This document shows, piece by piece, positions 46,453 to 55,094 of a DNA stretch of 64,000 bases. The position numbers and the translations under genes are program-made. The DNA is from Pectinatus brassicae (GTDB taxonomy: Bacteria; Bacillota; Negativicutes; Selenomonadales; Selenomonadaceae): the NCBI RefSeq assembly GCF_014201835.1, contig NZ_JACHFH010000012.1, positions 1 through 64,000 on the forward strand. Reading direction: 5' to 3'. The notes beneath the pieces were generated by a model. The model saw nothing but the letters and a program-made list of their open reading frames with translations, searched no databases and was not told where the DNA came from. Numbering within the stretch: the first letter of the stretch is position 1; the number at the start of each line of letters is the position of its first letter.

Positions 46453-48267
46453 TTATTTTGCATTTTTTTTCATACGACCACGTTGCTGTTTATCCAGCAC
46501 CGTTTTGCGCAAACGAACACTTTCCGGTGTAACTTCTACTAATTCGTCTTTATTAATATATTCTAAAGCCTGCTCCAAGCTCAAAATACGTGGTGGAGTA
46601 AGTCGAATAGCTTCATCAGAAGAACTGGTACGCATATTAGATACATTTTTCTTTTTGCAAGGATTGATATCAATGTCAATATCACGACTGTTTTCACCAA
46701 CAATCATGCCTTCATAAACATGCTGATTAGGTGAAATAAACATTGTTCCTCTATCCTGCAAGGTATAGATACCATAGGAGGTTGTTTCGCCCTGTTCAAA
46801 AGCAACGAGTGAACCACGAGCACGACCTGGGATATCACCTTTATAAGGAACATAGCCATGGAATACATGGTTCATAATACCATTACCCTTAGTATTGGTT
46901 AAAAATTCTGATCTAAAACCAATAAGACCGCGAGCCGGAATAGTGAATTCCATTCTAAGATAGCCAGACAGCTCAACCATATTAGAAAGTTCTGCCTTAC
47001 GGGTACCAAGGGATTCCATTACTGTTCCCATAAACTCTTGTGGTACTTCAATAGAAAGATTTTCAATTGGTTCGCAAAGTTGTCCATTAATAGTTTTATA
47101 AATAACTTCTGGTTTACCAACCTGTAATTCAAAGCCTTCACGGCGCATTGTTTCAATCAATATTGAAATATGAAGTTCGCCGCGGCCAGAAACCCTGAAA
47201 GTATCTGCTGAATCTGTTTCTTCTACTTTTAAGCTTACATTAGTTTCTGTTTCTTTAAATAATCTGTCACGCAAATGACGAGAAGTTACAAATTTACCTT
47301 CTTTACCAGCAAAAGGACTGGTATTTACGCCAAAGGTCATTGATAAGGTTGGTTCATCAATATTTATCATTGGTAATGCTTCTGGTTGTTCAGCATCAGC
47401 GACAGTTTCACCGATGCTGATGTCACCAAGACCTGTTACAGCAACAATCTCACCTAATCCGGCTTCTTTTACTGCAACTCTTTTAAGTCCCTGATATTCA
47501 AGTACTTGACCAATTTTTGCTTTTCTTTGGTCATCACCGCTTATAACTACAACGTTTTGACCTTCTCTAGCACTGCCACGAATGATACGACCGATAGCAA
47601 CGCGGCCTACATATTCATCAGAATCAAGTGTAGTTACCATCATCTGCAGCGGACCATCAGCTTCCCCTTTTGGTGCCGGAATTTCTTTTATTAGAAGATC
47701 CATAAGTGGCTGCAAGCTGTCACTTTCATCTTCCATTGCCATTTTAGCAATACCATCGCGAGCAGTAGCATACACTACCGGGAAATCAAGCTGATCATCA
47801 TCAGCACCTAGTTCCATGAAAAGTTCTAACACTTCATCATAAACATCATCAACACGTTGGTCAGGACGGTCTATTTTATTTATTACAACAATTGGTTTTA
47901 ATTTTTGTTCCAGTGCTTTCCTGAGAACATATTTAGTTTGCGGCATAGGGCCTTCAAATGCATCTACTAATAAGAGTACCCCATCAACCATGTTTAAAAC
48001 ACGTTCAACTTCACCGCCAAAATCAGCATGGCCCGGTGTATCTACTATATTTATCTTTATGTCCTTATACATAACAGCTGTATTTTTCGATAAAATAGTA
48101 ATACCGCGTTCACGTTCCAAATCATTGGAATCCATAACGCGTTCCGCCACTTTTTCATTAGCACGAAATACATGGCTTTGTCTCAGCATGGCATCAACCA
48201 ATGTTGTTTTGCCATGGTCAACGTGGGCAATTATGGCAATGTTTCTAAGTTTTTCATTAATGTTCAT
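46453..48267 (-). CDS. typA: GTPase TypA/BipA
   Basis: Ribosome-associated translational GTPase of the EF-G family, connected to 50S assembly and stress adaptation. G1 IIAHVDHGKTTLVD is at the N-terminus, G3 DTPGHADFGGEVERV and G4 VINKIDRPD follow, and the BipA-specific C-terminal part includes GRARGSLVAFEQGETTSYG and RTSSSDEAIRLTPP. 604 residues. A TTGACA promoter is upstream; about 85 bases separate it from sepF, so the two may be co-transcribed. Confidence 0.96.
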   Translation of the reverse strand: MNINEKLRNIAIIAHVDHGKTTLVDAMLRQSHVFRANEKVAERVMDSNDLERERGITILSKNTAVMYKDIKINIVDTPGHADFGGEVERVLNMVDGVLLLVDAFEGPMPQTKYVLRKALEQKLKPIVVINKIDRPDQRVDDVYDEVLELFMELGADDDQLDFPVVYATARDGIAKMAMEDESDSLQPLMDLLIKEIPAPKGEADGPLQMMVTTLDSDEYVGRVAIGRIIRGSAREGQNVVVISGDDQRKAKIGQVLEYQGLKRVAVKEAGLGEIVAVTGLGDISIGETVADAEQPEALPMINIDEPTLSMTFGVNTSPFAGKEGKFVTSRHLRDRLFKETETNVSLKVEETDSADTFRVSGRGELHISILIETMRREGFELQVGKPEVIYKTINGQLCEPIENLSIEVPQEFMGTVMESLGTRKAELSNMVELSGYLRMEFTIPARGLIGFRSEFLTNTKGNGIMNHVFHGYVPYKGDIPGRARGSLVAFEQGETTSYGIYTLQDRGTMFISPNQHVYEGMIVGENSRDIDIDINPCKKKNVSNMRTSSSDEAIRLTPPRILSLEQALEYINKDELVEVTPESVRLRKTVLDKQQRGRMKKNAK

Positions 48268-48323
48268 GATAAAAATACATTCCTCCAGGAAATAATCTCA
48301 TTATTTAATTGTTTATCTTCATA

Positions 48324-48352
48324 AGCATAGTATAAAAAACGATTACTGTCAA
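48324..48352 (-). promoter_or_regulatory. Promoter of typA
   Basis: TTGACA (48347-48352), 17 bases, TATGCT (48324-48329), minus strand, with a transcript start near 48317 and AGGAGG-like bases before the ATG. Confidence 0.75.
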
Positions 48353-48441
48353 TTACAATTATTTCTCAGATATATTTTTCTCAACAAAAATAAAAAATGC
48401 CATAAAAAAAACACCACACTACTAACAATCTATATAAAATT

Positions 48442-48484
48442 AAAAAGGCTGACGTACACTTTTAATAATGTGCGTACAGCCCTT
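48442..48484 (-). terminator. Terminator of the glycine-zipper gene
   Basis: GGCTGACGTACAC pairs imperfectly with GTGCGTACAGCC; on the minus strand TTTTTAATTTT follows. Confidence 0.75.
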
Positions 48485-48513
48485 ATAGAACATTCACATG
48501 GCAGCAGTGTCAA

Positions 48514-48780
48514 TTAGGTATTATGCGCAATGGCGCCGCCAACTACAGCACCAATAGCTGCATCAGTAATAGCATGGGCAGTTTTATGTTTTTTGCTCTT
48601 ACTTCCCATTATAGCTCCAGCTGCACCACCAACTACAGCCCCCGTAGTAGCCTTACTGTAATTAACTGACTGTGCTGTATTTCCTGTATAAGTCATTCCT
48701 GACTGCATAACAGCATTACTGGAAATCCCGGCAACTAATAAGCATGAAAATACTAATGGCAATATTTTGTTTAATTTCAT
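48514..48780 (-). CDS. Small exported glycine-zipper protein
   Basis: 88 residues. A Sec signal peptide (about 1-23) is followed by two glycine-zipper segments, ATTGAVVGGAAGAIMGSKSK and AAIGAVVGGAIAHNT, with the GxxxG spacing of membrane-associating zippers. Between them is a basic SKSKKHKTAH patch. Outer-membrane or envelope location is likely but unproved. Function unknown. It is monocistronic with its own terminator. Confidence 0.75.
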   Translation of the reverse strand: MKLNKILPLVFSCLLVAGISSNAVMQSGMTYTGNTAQSVNYSKATTGAVVGGAAGAIMGSKSKKHKTAHAITDAAIGAVVGGAIAHNT

Positions 48781-49142
48781 CTATATCACAATCCTTTATT
48801 TTATTTTCTGTGAAAATATAAACTGTTGATACACTGCCATGTGAATATTATATATTATATATCCTAAAAACTAATTTATTAATATGATATACTATATTTT
48901 TTATAAAAATGTGTCTTTTTTATGTTATTTCGTAGATTTTCATCACAGTCTTGCAAAAAAAGAATTAACCATGTTACAATAATTACCCAGTCCATTTTAA
49001 TAGCCAAACTATTATTTTATTCACTGTATTTTTTTCAATGAAGGAGGGATATTAGTTTTACGCCACTCTGGATAGTGCACAACACTATCTGTCTTTCGAG
49101 CTCAACGTATTACATATATTTTAAGAAAGAGGTACATAATTA
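48781..49142. other. Intergenic region between divergent envelope genes
   Basis: About 360 AT-rich bases carry the two divergent promoter regions. GATAGTG/CACTATC (49071-49089) forms a short hairpin, and AAGGAGG at 49041 stands without an in-frame ATG, GTG or TTG at useful distance. I see no gene. Confidence 0.5.
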
Positions 49143-50168
49143 ATGGAACAAAAAAAACGTATTTTATTTATAGCAATTGGTTTAATCATTGTATTAGGCA
49201 TAATCTCAGCGGCTGGCTATTTTCTCTATTACAAAAAAACACCTGCCTACTCTTTAAATCTGATTCGCAAATCAGTACAAAATCATGATTGGGATACTTT
49301 CCAAAAGCATGTTGATATTGATCAAACTTTATCAGCTGCTATTGACGATGTAACAGCAACACAAAATCAAAAAAATGCTTCACTGCTTGGTAATGGATTA
49401 GTAAAAATGCTTAAACCAGTAATTATATCCGAAGTAAAAAGCAAACTTAAATCTTACATTGAAAACACTTCATCACAAAAAGATGATTCCGATAAAGCAA
49501 AATCAAATGATTTATCTTCAAACCGCATGACCAAAAAACTTACAGCTACTACCGGCTTAGAAGTCACTGAATTTAAGGGTATTGCCTACACCAAAAAAGA
49601 AAACGGCACTGCTACTGTCGGGTTATCTCTATACAATAAAGATCTTGATAAAACATTTGTACTCGATTTAAAAATGCACCAGCTAGATGACGGTACCTGG
49701 CAAATAATAAAAATTGACAACCTCAATAAATATATTGAAGAAATAAAAACTGCTGAAAAAGAAAAATTGGTACAGCTCAATAAATCTTTACAGGACCAGC
49801 TTAATAAGACTGTTGATTTCGGTAAAATAACGCCAAGCATCACAGATGGTACAGGCTTAATGTTTGGTAAAATACTGCATTTAGAATTTCCTGTCACCGT
49901 TACTTCTGATAAAGAACTGCTGGGATTTCAGGCCCAGCTTACTATTACCGATAAAAATGGTACAATATTATCGGAACGTAAAATATCCGGTCGTATCCCT
50001 GCTGGTCAAACAAGCTTTAATAAAAAAATCAGTATCCCTTTAAACAATGATTCACCATTATTAAAAGCTGATTTAAATACAGTAAAAGTAACCCTTAATA
50101 CTTCAGCAATTGCTGACAAAAATAAAAAGGTAACTAAATTACGTACCAGCCTTTTCGACAAAAACTAA
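49143..50168 (+). CDS. Membrane-anchored protein, DUF2939-like
   Basis: 341 residues. One N-terminal membrane segment (about 7-29) anchors a hydrophilic domain facing outside. The part TPAYSLNLIRKSVQNHDWDT followed by FQKHVDIDQTL resembles DUF2939. A C-terminal beta-rich module, LGFQAQLTITDKNGT and then PAGQTSFNKKISIPL, looks like a small immunoglobulin-type fold. Function unknown. AAGAAAGAGG precedes the ATG and a strong terminator follows. Confidence 0.75.
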   Translation: MEQKKRILFIAIGLIIVLGIISAAGYFLYYKKTPAYSLNLIRKSVQNHDWDTFQKHVDIDQTLSAAIDDVTATQNQKNASLLGNGLVKMLKPVIISEVKSKLKSYIENTSSQKDDSDKAKSNDLSSNRMTKKLTATTGLEVTEFKGIAYTKKENGTATVGLSLYNKDLDKTFVLDLKMHQLDDGTWQIIKIDNLNKYIEEIKTAEKEKLVQLNKSLQDQLNKTVDFGKITPSITDGTGLMFGKILHLEFPVTVTSDKELLGFQAQLTITDKNGTILSERKISGRIPAGQTSFNKKISIPLNNDSPLLKADLNTVKVTLNTSAIADKNKKVTKLRTSLFDKN

Positions 50169-50169
50169 C

Positions 50170-50214
50170 AAAAATGGTTGTCCACACGTTGTAACAGTGT
50201 GGACAACCATTTTT
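50170..50214. terminator. Convergent terminator
   Basis: A stem of about 18 bp (50170-50187 with 50197-50214), nine-base loop, A-run and T-run on either side; it serves the DUF2939-like gene and the converging ferritin-like/VIT1 gene, whose stop codon it touches. Confidence 0.85.
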
Positions 50215-51086
50215 TATACATTTACACCTAGAAAATATTTAGCGGCAATACCAATAGCAAAGGACAATGCTGCAACGCCAAGACTGATTAATGCCATTTC
50301 GAAGAACTTAGGCCAAAACTCAGTTGCCTGTACTACTGCAATATAATAATTAAACGAAAATATTATAAACACGGCCACTGCAATCATGATAATAAATGCT
50401 GAAATATAATACCCATCTGGTAAAACCAAATAAGGCAACACCAGTAATACAACCGTTATAAGATAGGCACTGCCTGTATATATACTAGACCTTAAAGCAT
50501 CATCTCTTTTTTCCGCCCTTTGTGCCAGATAATTGGAAGCCGCCATTGATAAGGTTGCTGCTCCTCCCGTGACTATAGCTGCTAACGCCACTAACCGTGT
50601 ATTCATCAAGGCAAATGTTATCCCGGCAATTGTGCCTGTCAACTCTACCAAAGCATCATTTAACCCCAATACCACTGACCCCACGTACTTAAGCTCCTCA
50701 TCAATCATGGCAATTAAGCGCATTTCGTGTTCTTCTTCCTGCAAAATTATCGTCTTTGCCACAGGAATCTGCTCACTTATCTGCTGCAATTCCATCTGAG
50801 TGTATTTTTCTTTTCGTTCCATATATCTTATAATAAAAGTCTGTCCTAAAATAAAGAATAACACATTATAAATCATTACGGTAAACCAATCTGGCTTTAC
50901 TTCCTTTTGCGTAAAATCGTACCATATTTTATAATGCTCATATTCAGCTGCAGCAAATTCCAACAATGCCATTTTTTTACTATCATCTTTTATCTTTTGC
51001 GCTATTTTTTTATATAAAATACTTGCCGTTATTTCATCACGCTGAAATTTAATAATTCTTTTATAATTTGTTTGCGATAATTTCAT
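50214..51086 (-). CDS. Ferritin-like/VIT1 fusion membrane protein
   Basis: 290 residues. The N-terminal 130 or so look like an erythrin/ferritin-like diiron domain with Glu/His pairs in QRDEITASILYKKIA, AAAEYEHYKIW and LQEEEHEMRLIAMIDEE. The rest is a VIT1/CCC1 transporter domain of about five membrane segments, with GLNDALVELTGTIAGITFAL as the characteristic start. The combination resembles MbfA-type proteins, which export iron. Manganese export is an alternative. No ribosome-site anomaly. Confidence 0.85.
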   Translation of the reverse strand: MKLSQTNYKRIIKFQRDEITASILYKKIAQKIKDDSKKMALLEFAAAEYEHYKIWYDFTQKEVKPDWFTVMIYNVLFFILGQTFIIRYMERKEKYTQMELQQISEQIPVAKTIILQEEEHEMRLIAMIDEELKYVGSVVLGLNDALVELTGTIAGITFALMNTRLVALAAIVTGGAATLSMAASNYLAQRAEKRDDALRSSIYTGSAYLITVVLLVLPYLVLPDGYYISAFIIMIAVAVFIIFSFNYYIAVVQATEFWPKFFEMALISLGVAALSFAIGIAAKYFLGVNV

Positions 51087-51262
51087 AATATATGGTGTAT
51101 ATTGTTAAAACACCAACACCTCATTTCTATTATTTAACTTCGTATTATAACATAAAAATGACAATCTACATCATTATTTTTTATTTCCGATCTTGTCAGA
51201 GGAAATAGTTTCCATAATATTGAATATAAAAAAAGCTTTATTTTGTATTTTCGAGGTGCTAT

Positions 51263-52812
51263 ATGTATTTTCCTAGAATCTTTTTTATTATTTTATGTCT
51301 ATTTAGTTTTTTTACCTTAATCAGCGTATGCATAATCGCCTGGGAAAAAAGAAATATCCCGTTCAGTAAATGTGTGCTTTTCTTAACCTCATCTGCTGCC
51401 ATATACGCATTAGGTTATACCTGTGAATTATCCAGCAACAGCCTTACTGCTATAAAATTTTGGCTGCATATCGAAAATATAGGTGTATCCTTTATTCCTA
51501 CGGCCTGGATAATTCTTTCCCTGCAGCATACCGGACTACGTTTTAAATATAATAAATTACTAATAGCCTTTTTACTTATTTTCTCCTCCATTACACTTAT
51601 ATTGAGTGTAACAACCGACCTGCATAATTTGTATTATAAATCTGTGACACTTAATACTGCTGCCCCATTCCCCATCGCTAAAATAAAGGCTGGCCTTTGG
51701 TATGATATTCATATAGTATTCAACAATGCCGCTGTGTTATTAGGCAATATCTTTTATCTAATTTATTGGCGAAAATCAGTCTACCCGGAAAATCAACCTG
51801 CCCTTATATTTTTTTTAAGTTCACTCTTCCCCTGGATAATAGCACTTATCTACACATGCGGCTATATTCCTTGGGGGCTTGATCCTTCGCCTGTTTCTTT
51901 TCTAGTGCCTAGTATTGTATATGGCTGGGCTATATATAGTTTAGATTTATTTGAAATCATCCCTCTAGCACAAAAAAAATCTTCGAAACATTATCTGATG
52001 CTATCTTAATATTTGATAAAAACGGGATTTTAGCTGATTTCAACAAGGTCTGTAAAAATATTTTCCCATACCTAAGAGAACGACAAATAGGTAAATCGGG
52101 CCTTATTCTATTTTCCCACAATACCATCATGCTTAAGCTAATGAAAAGTGCGCCTGAGCTCATATTAGAAATGGAAATCAAACGAAAACCCCGACAAAAA
52201 TATCAGGCCAAGCGAATCAACTTGATGAATGGGAAAAAACTTATTGGCTTTATTATAACCCTGCATGATATTACATTTTTTTCCAATAAACTTGACACGC
52301 TGCAAAGCAAAGCCTCAACTGATCCTTTGACCGGCATTGCCAATCGCCATAAATTACAAGAGGACATTGCTTTATTACTTGAAATGTCACCTGATGAAGA
52401 CATGGATTTATCTCTTTTGCTTATTGATGTTGACAATTTTAAAATTATTAATGGTAAATGTGGCCATCTCGGCGGTGATACTGTTTTAAAGACTTTTTCC
52501 AGGATCTGTGAGAACAATCTGCGTCCAAATGATATTTTAGGCCGTTATGGCGGGGATGAATTCATTATTATTCTTCCCGCTGCAAGCATTGATACCGCCT
52601 TGGAAATTGCTGAAAAAATTTGCTGTTCAATCGCAGCCAAAAATGTGTTTATAAATAATTCTCTAACTATAAATATAACAGCAAGCATCGGCATCGCGCA
52701 TACCACTAATGCAAAAACACCACTTGATATTAAAAATTTAATAAACAATGCAGACATTGCCTTATATAATGCCAAAAAAGCAGGCCGTAACTGTGTACGT
52801 CTCTACCAATAA
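51263..52812 (+). CDS. 7TM-PAS-GGDEF diguanylate cyclase, interrupted by a frameshift in an A8 run
   Basis: Two reading frames make one protein. The first (51263-52009) encodes seven hydrophobic segments of the HisKA_7TM type. The second, open from 51979 to 52812, encodes a PAS-like segment beginning IFETLSDAILIFDKNGILAD and a GGDEF domain with DPLTGIANR, the inhibitory-site RPND five residues before the motif, and an intact GGDEF. The frames differ by -1 and meet at eight A residues (51972-51979); in the first frame these read CAA AAA AAA, a perfect A-AAA-AAA slippery heptamer. If joined, the product is about 516 residues. GAGGTG precedes the ATG. Either programmed slippage, phase variation, a real mutation or a homopolymer sequencing error. 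Confidence 0.8.
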
Positions 52813-52971
52813 AAATTACACTTCAACCATGATAAAATCAACATGTTTGAGCTGTATGCCATTATTCTACTTGCAAGCGAAGTAACTATATTATATACTT
52901 AGTAGATGAATAAATGATAGTTTAGTATGAGACTATATAGTTTCAGCGAAATCACAGGAGGAATAAATTTT

Positions 52972-53301
52972 ATGTTCAATCCTATGGGCGGCAATATGGC
53001 CGGCATGATGAAAAAAGTACAGAAACTGCAGCAGGACATGGCAAAAATGCAGGATGATTTAAAAAAACAAACAGTCGATGTCTCCAGCGGCGGCGGTGTA
53101 GTTAAAATCGTTATGAACGGTGAAAAACAAGTCGTTTCCCTAAAAATAGACCCGGCTGCCATTGATCCAGAAGATGTTGATATGCTCGAGGATCTTATTT
53201 CTGCGGCTATAAACGAAGCTGTAAAAAAAGTTGATGATATGATGGCTTCTGAGATGGGCAAACTTACTGGCGGTCTTAATTTACCACCAGGAATGTTTTA
53301 A
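52972..53301 (+). CDS. ybaB: YbaB/EbfC nucleoid-associated protein
   Basis: 109-residue DNA-binding dimer, usually paired with recR. The helical [17 protein letters not shown] and the strand region [20 protein letters not shown] are typical. ATG 52972 has AGGAGG ten bases upstream; the frame from 52927 adds unrelated residues. Its TAA overlaps the recR ATG. dnaX, the usual third partner, is not upstream. Confidence 0.95.
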   Translation: MFNPMGGNMAGMMKKVQKLQQDMAKMQDDLKKQTVDVSSGGGVVKIVMNGEKQVVSLKIDPAAIDPEDVDMLEDLISAAINEAVKKVDDMMASEMGKLTGGLNLPPGMF

Positions 53302-53897
53302 TGCAGTATATTGAACCTCTGGCCAAATTAATCGAACATTTACGCGCGCTGCCGGGAATTGGCTCCAAAACGGCAGCGCGTCTTGCATATCATATCCTTG
53401 ATATGGAACCAGCCAAAGCTAAAGCATTAGCCCAGGCCATAATTGAAGCCAAGGAAAAAATCGGCTTTTGCAACACCTGTTTCAACTTAAGTGATACCAA
53501 CCCCTGCAGTATCTGTTCATCGGCAAACCGTGACCACTCAATTATCTGTGTTGTGGAACAGCCGCGTGATGTCGCTGCGCTGGAGCGGATGCGTGATTAT
53601 AAAGGTGTTTATCATGTGCTGCATGGCGTTTTATCACCACTTGAAGGTATCGGCCCAGAGGATATAAGAATAAGAGAACTGCTGCTTCGTTTACAAAACA
53701 CTACGGTTAAGGAACTTATAATGGCTACAAACCCTAATATTGAGGGAGAAGCTACCGCCATGTACATAGCTCGTCTGGTAAAACCAGCCGGCATAAAAGT
53801 ATCCCGTATTGCCCACGGCTTGCCAGTAGGCGGCGATTTAGAATATGCCGATGAAGTTACATTAGCCAAAGCTTTGGAAAACCGCCGTGAAATTTAA
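53301..53897 (+). CDS. recR: Recombination protein RecR
   Basis: 198 residues. RecR forms a clamp with RecO/RecF that loads RecA on gapped DNA. Helix-hairpin-helix [16 protein letters not shown] is near 15-30, a zinc finger [17 protein letters not shown] is at about 56-72, and the Toprim domain starts [15 protein letters not shown]. Translation coupled to ybaB by a TAATG overlap. Confidence 0.96.
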   Translation: MQYIEPLAKLIEHLRALPGIGSKTAARLAYHILDMEPAKAKALAQAIIEAKEKIGFCNTCFNLSDTNPCSICSSANRDHSIICVVEQPRDVAALERMRDYKGVYHVLHGVLSPLEGIGPEDIRIRELLLRLQNTTVKELIMATNPNIEGEATAMYIARLVKPAGIKVSRIAHGLPVGGDLEYADEVTLAKALENRREI

Positions 53898-53926
53898 TCT
53901 ACTAATTTTCAAAGGATATTTATAAT

Positions 53927-54181
53927 ATGATAAGTGCAAATCTAGTGATAGCTTTTTGTATCGGCTTGCTTATATTATGCCTGATAACAAAAATATTATC
54001 TCTGCCAGTAAAAACTTTATGGAAACTTATTTACAACAGCATCATCGGTGCTATCTGCCTTTGGCTTGTAAATCTTGTTTTAGGTCTGGCAATTCCTATA
54101 AATTTTGTAACAGCTTTAGTTGCTGGTACTTTAGGGATTCCTGGTGTACTGCTGGTAGTAATTTATTACTTAATTAAATAA
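53927..54181 (+). CDS. BofA-family membrane protein
   Basis: 84 residues, almost all hydrophobic, with three likely membrane segments. The C-terminal NFVTALVAGTLGIPGVLLVV is the BofA family signature. BofA in B. subtilis inhibits pro-sigma-K processing during sporulation, and the gene lies behind recR there too. No sporulation genes are visible here, so the role in this organism is open. A ribosome site AAAGGA precedes the ATG. Confidence 0.85.
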   Translation: MISANLVIAFCIGLLILCLITKILSLPVKTLWKLIYNSIIGAICLWLVNLVLGLAIPINFVTALVAGTLGIPGVLLVVIYYLIK

Positions 54182-54195
54182 TAATGTTTTATGCC

Positions 54196-54244
54196 AAAAG
54201 AGGTAACAGCCACACAATAAATTTGTGGTTGTTACCTCTTTTTT
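54196..54244. terminator. Convergent terminator between the BofA-like and RsmJ-like genes
   Basis: AAAAGAGGTAACA and CCACA on the left pair with TGTGG and TGTTACCTCTTTT on the right, with a T-run after. Confidence 0.85.
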
Positions 54245-54251
54245 CATCAAT

Positions 54252-55028
54252 CTATATATTCATAACACCATAATGGACATTGCTATAACGTCCACCAGCT
54301 ATCTTAGTAAATCCCAAGCGAGAAAATTCCCGGCTTTTACTATTTTCCTTAAAAACAACTTTTTTTCTGGCGACACGCCGCGCCTGGACTATACTTTCTG
54401 CATCTACTGCTGATATATCAGCTAATTGCCGCAATGGCTGTAAATGAATGCTGTCTTGCAGTGGATGACGAAACATCGGATCAAAGTAAACAATATCAAA
54501 ACTATCATCCGGCAATTGCCGTAAATAATCTTTATAATTGATATTTATAACTTTAATATTGCGCATAGCTTCATCCATTGCCGTTATGCCCGAATTATAG
54601 TTTTTAAGGCCATCGCTTATTACCAATGATAACAGCTCATCTGTCTCTAATCCTACTACCTGTATTTTACTTATAAATGAACTCACTAAGGCATCAGCAG
54701 CAAATCCCAATGTGCAGTCAAGCACTGTCATCCCTGCTTTTAATCCCATAGCCTCAATCATATTATCCGGCTCTTTTTTTAATAATTTTTTTATGCGCAA
54801 TTGTGCCATATTAGGATGGAAAAATAATTCGCCCACAGCTGTCACTATAACTATTTTCGTTTTTTTTACCAATAAAATTTTATCCAGCTGCTGTTCTATT
54901 TTTAACTGTTCTAGCGATTTGCCATCTCTTTCTACAAAAGGCATCTGACATTTTTCAGCTAATTGCTGTGCTTTTTTATAGCTTTTTTCATCTATTTTGC
55001 GGCCGGTAGTTATAAAAAACTTATCCAT
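54252..55028 (-). CDS. RsmJ-like SAM-dependent methyltransferase
   Basis: 258 residues from ATG 55028. The class I methyltransferase region has VLDCTLGFAADAL as motif I near 101-113, VVGLETDELLSLVI, and the catalytic-type FDIVYFDPMFRHPLQDS. This matches the SAM-dependent family to which RsmJ, a 16S rRNA m2G1516 methyltransferase, belongs. Activity on 16S rRNA is inferred only. The start could also be the ATG at 55046; MDKFFITTGRK looks more like family N-termini, though its AGCAGG spacing is short. Separated from mutL by a terminator. Confidence 0.8.
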   Translation of the reverse strand: MDKFFITTGRKIDEKSYKKAQQLAEKCQMPFVERDGKSLEQLKIEQQLDKILLVKKTKIVIVTAVGELFFHPNMAQLRIKKLLKKEPDNMIEAMGLKAGMTVLDCTLGFAADALVSSFISKIQVVGLETDELLSLVISDGLKNYNSGITAMDEAMRNIKVININYKDYLRQLPDDSFDIVYFDPMFRHPLQDSIHLQPLRQLADISAVDAESIVQARRVARKKVVFKENSKSREFSRLGFTKIAGGRYSNVHYGVMNI

Positions 55029-55063
55029 ATTTCCTGCTTTTCTCATTTCTTATACTTCTCAGT

Positions 55064-55094
55064 AAAAATCAGCCAGCACTGCTGGCTGATTTTT
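55064..55094. terminator. mutL terminator
   Basis: A 14-bp perfect stem (55064-55077 with 55081-55094) with a three-base loop, overlapping the mutL stop codon; A- and T-runs on both sides. Confidence 0.85.

Noticed and set aside
51263-52009. Annotating the 7TM frame and the GGDEF frame as two independent genes
   Set aside because: The second frame is open from the A8 run, encodes a PAS segment before any ATG, and the ATG at 52129 has no ribosome site and would cut the PAS segment.
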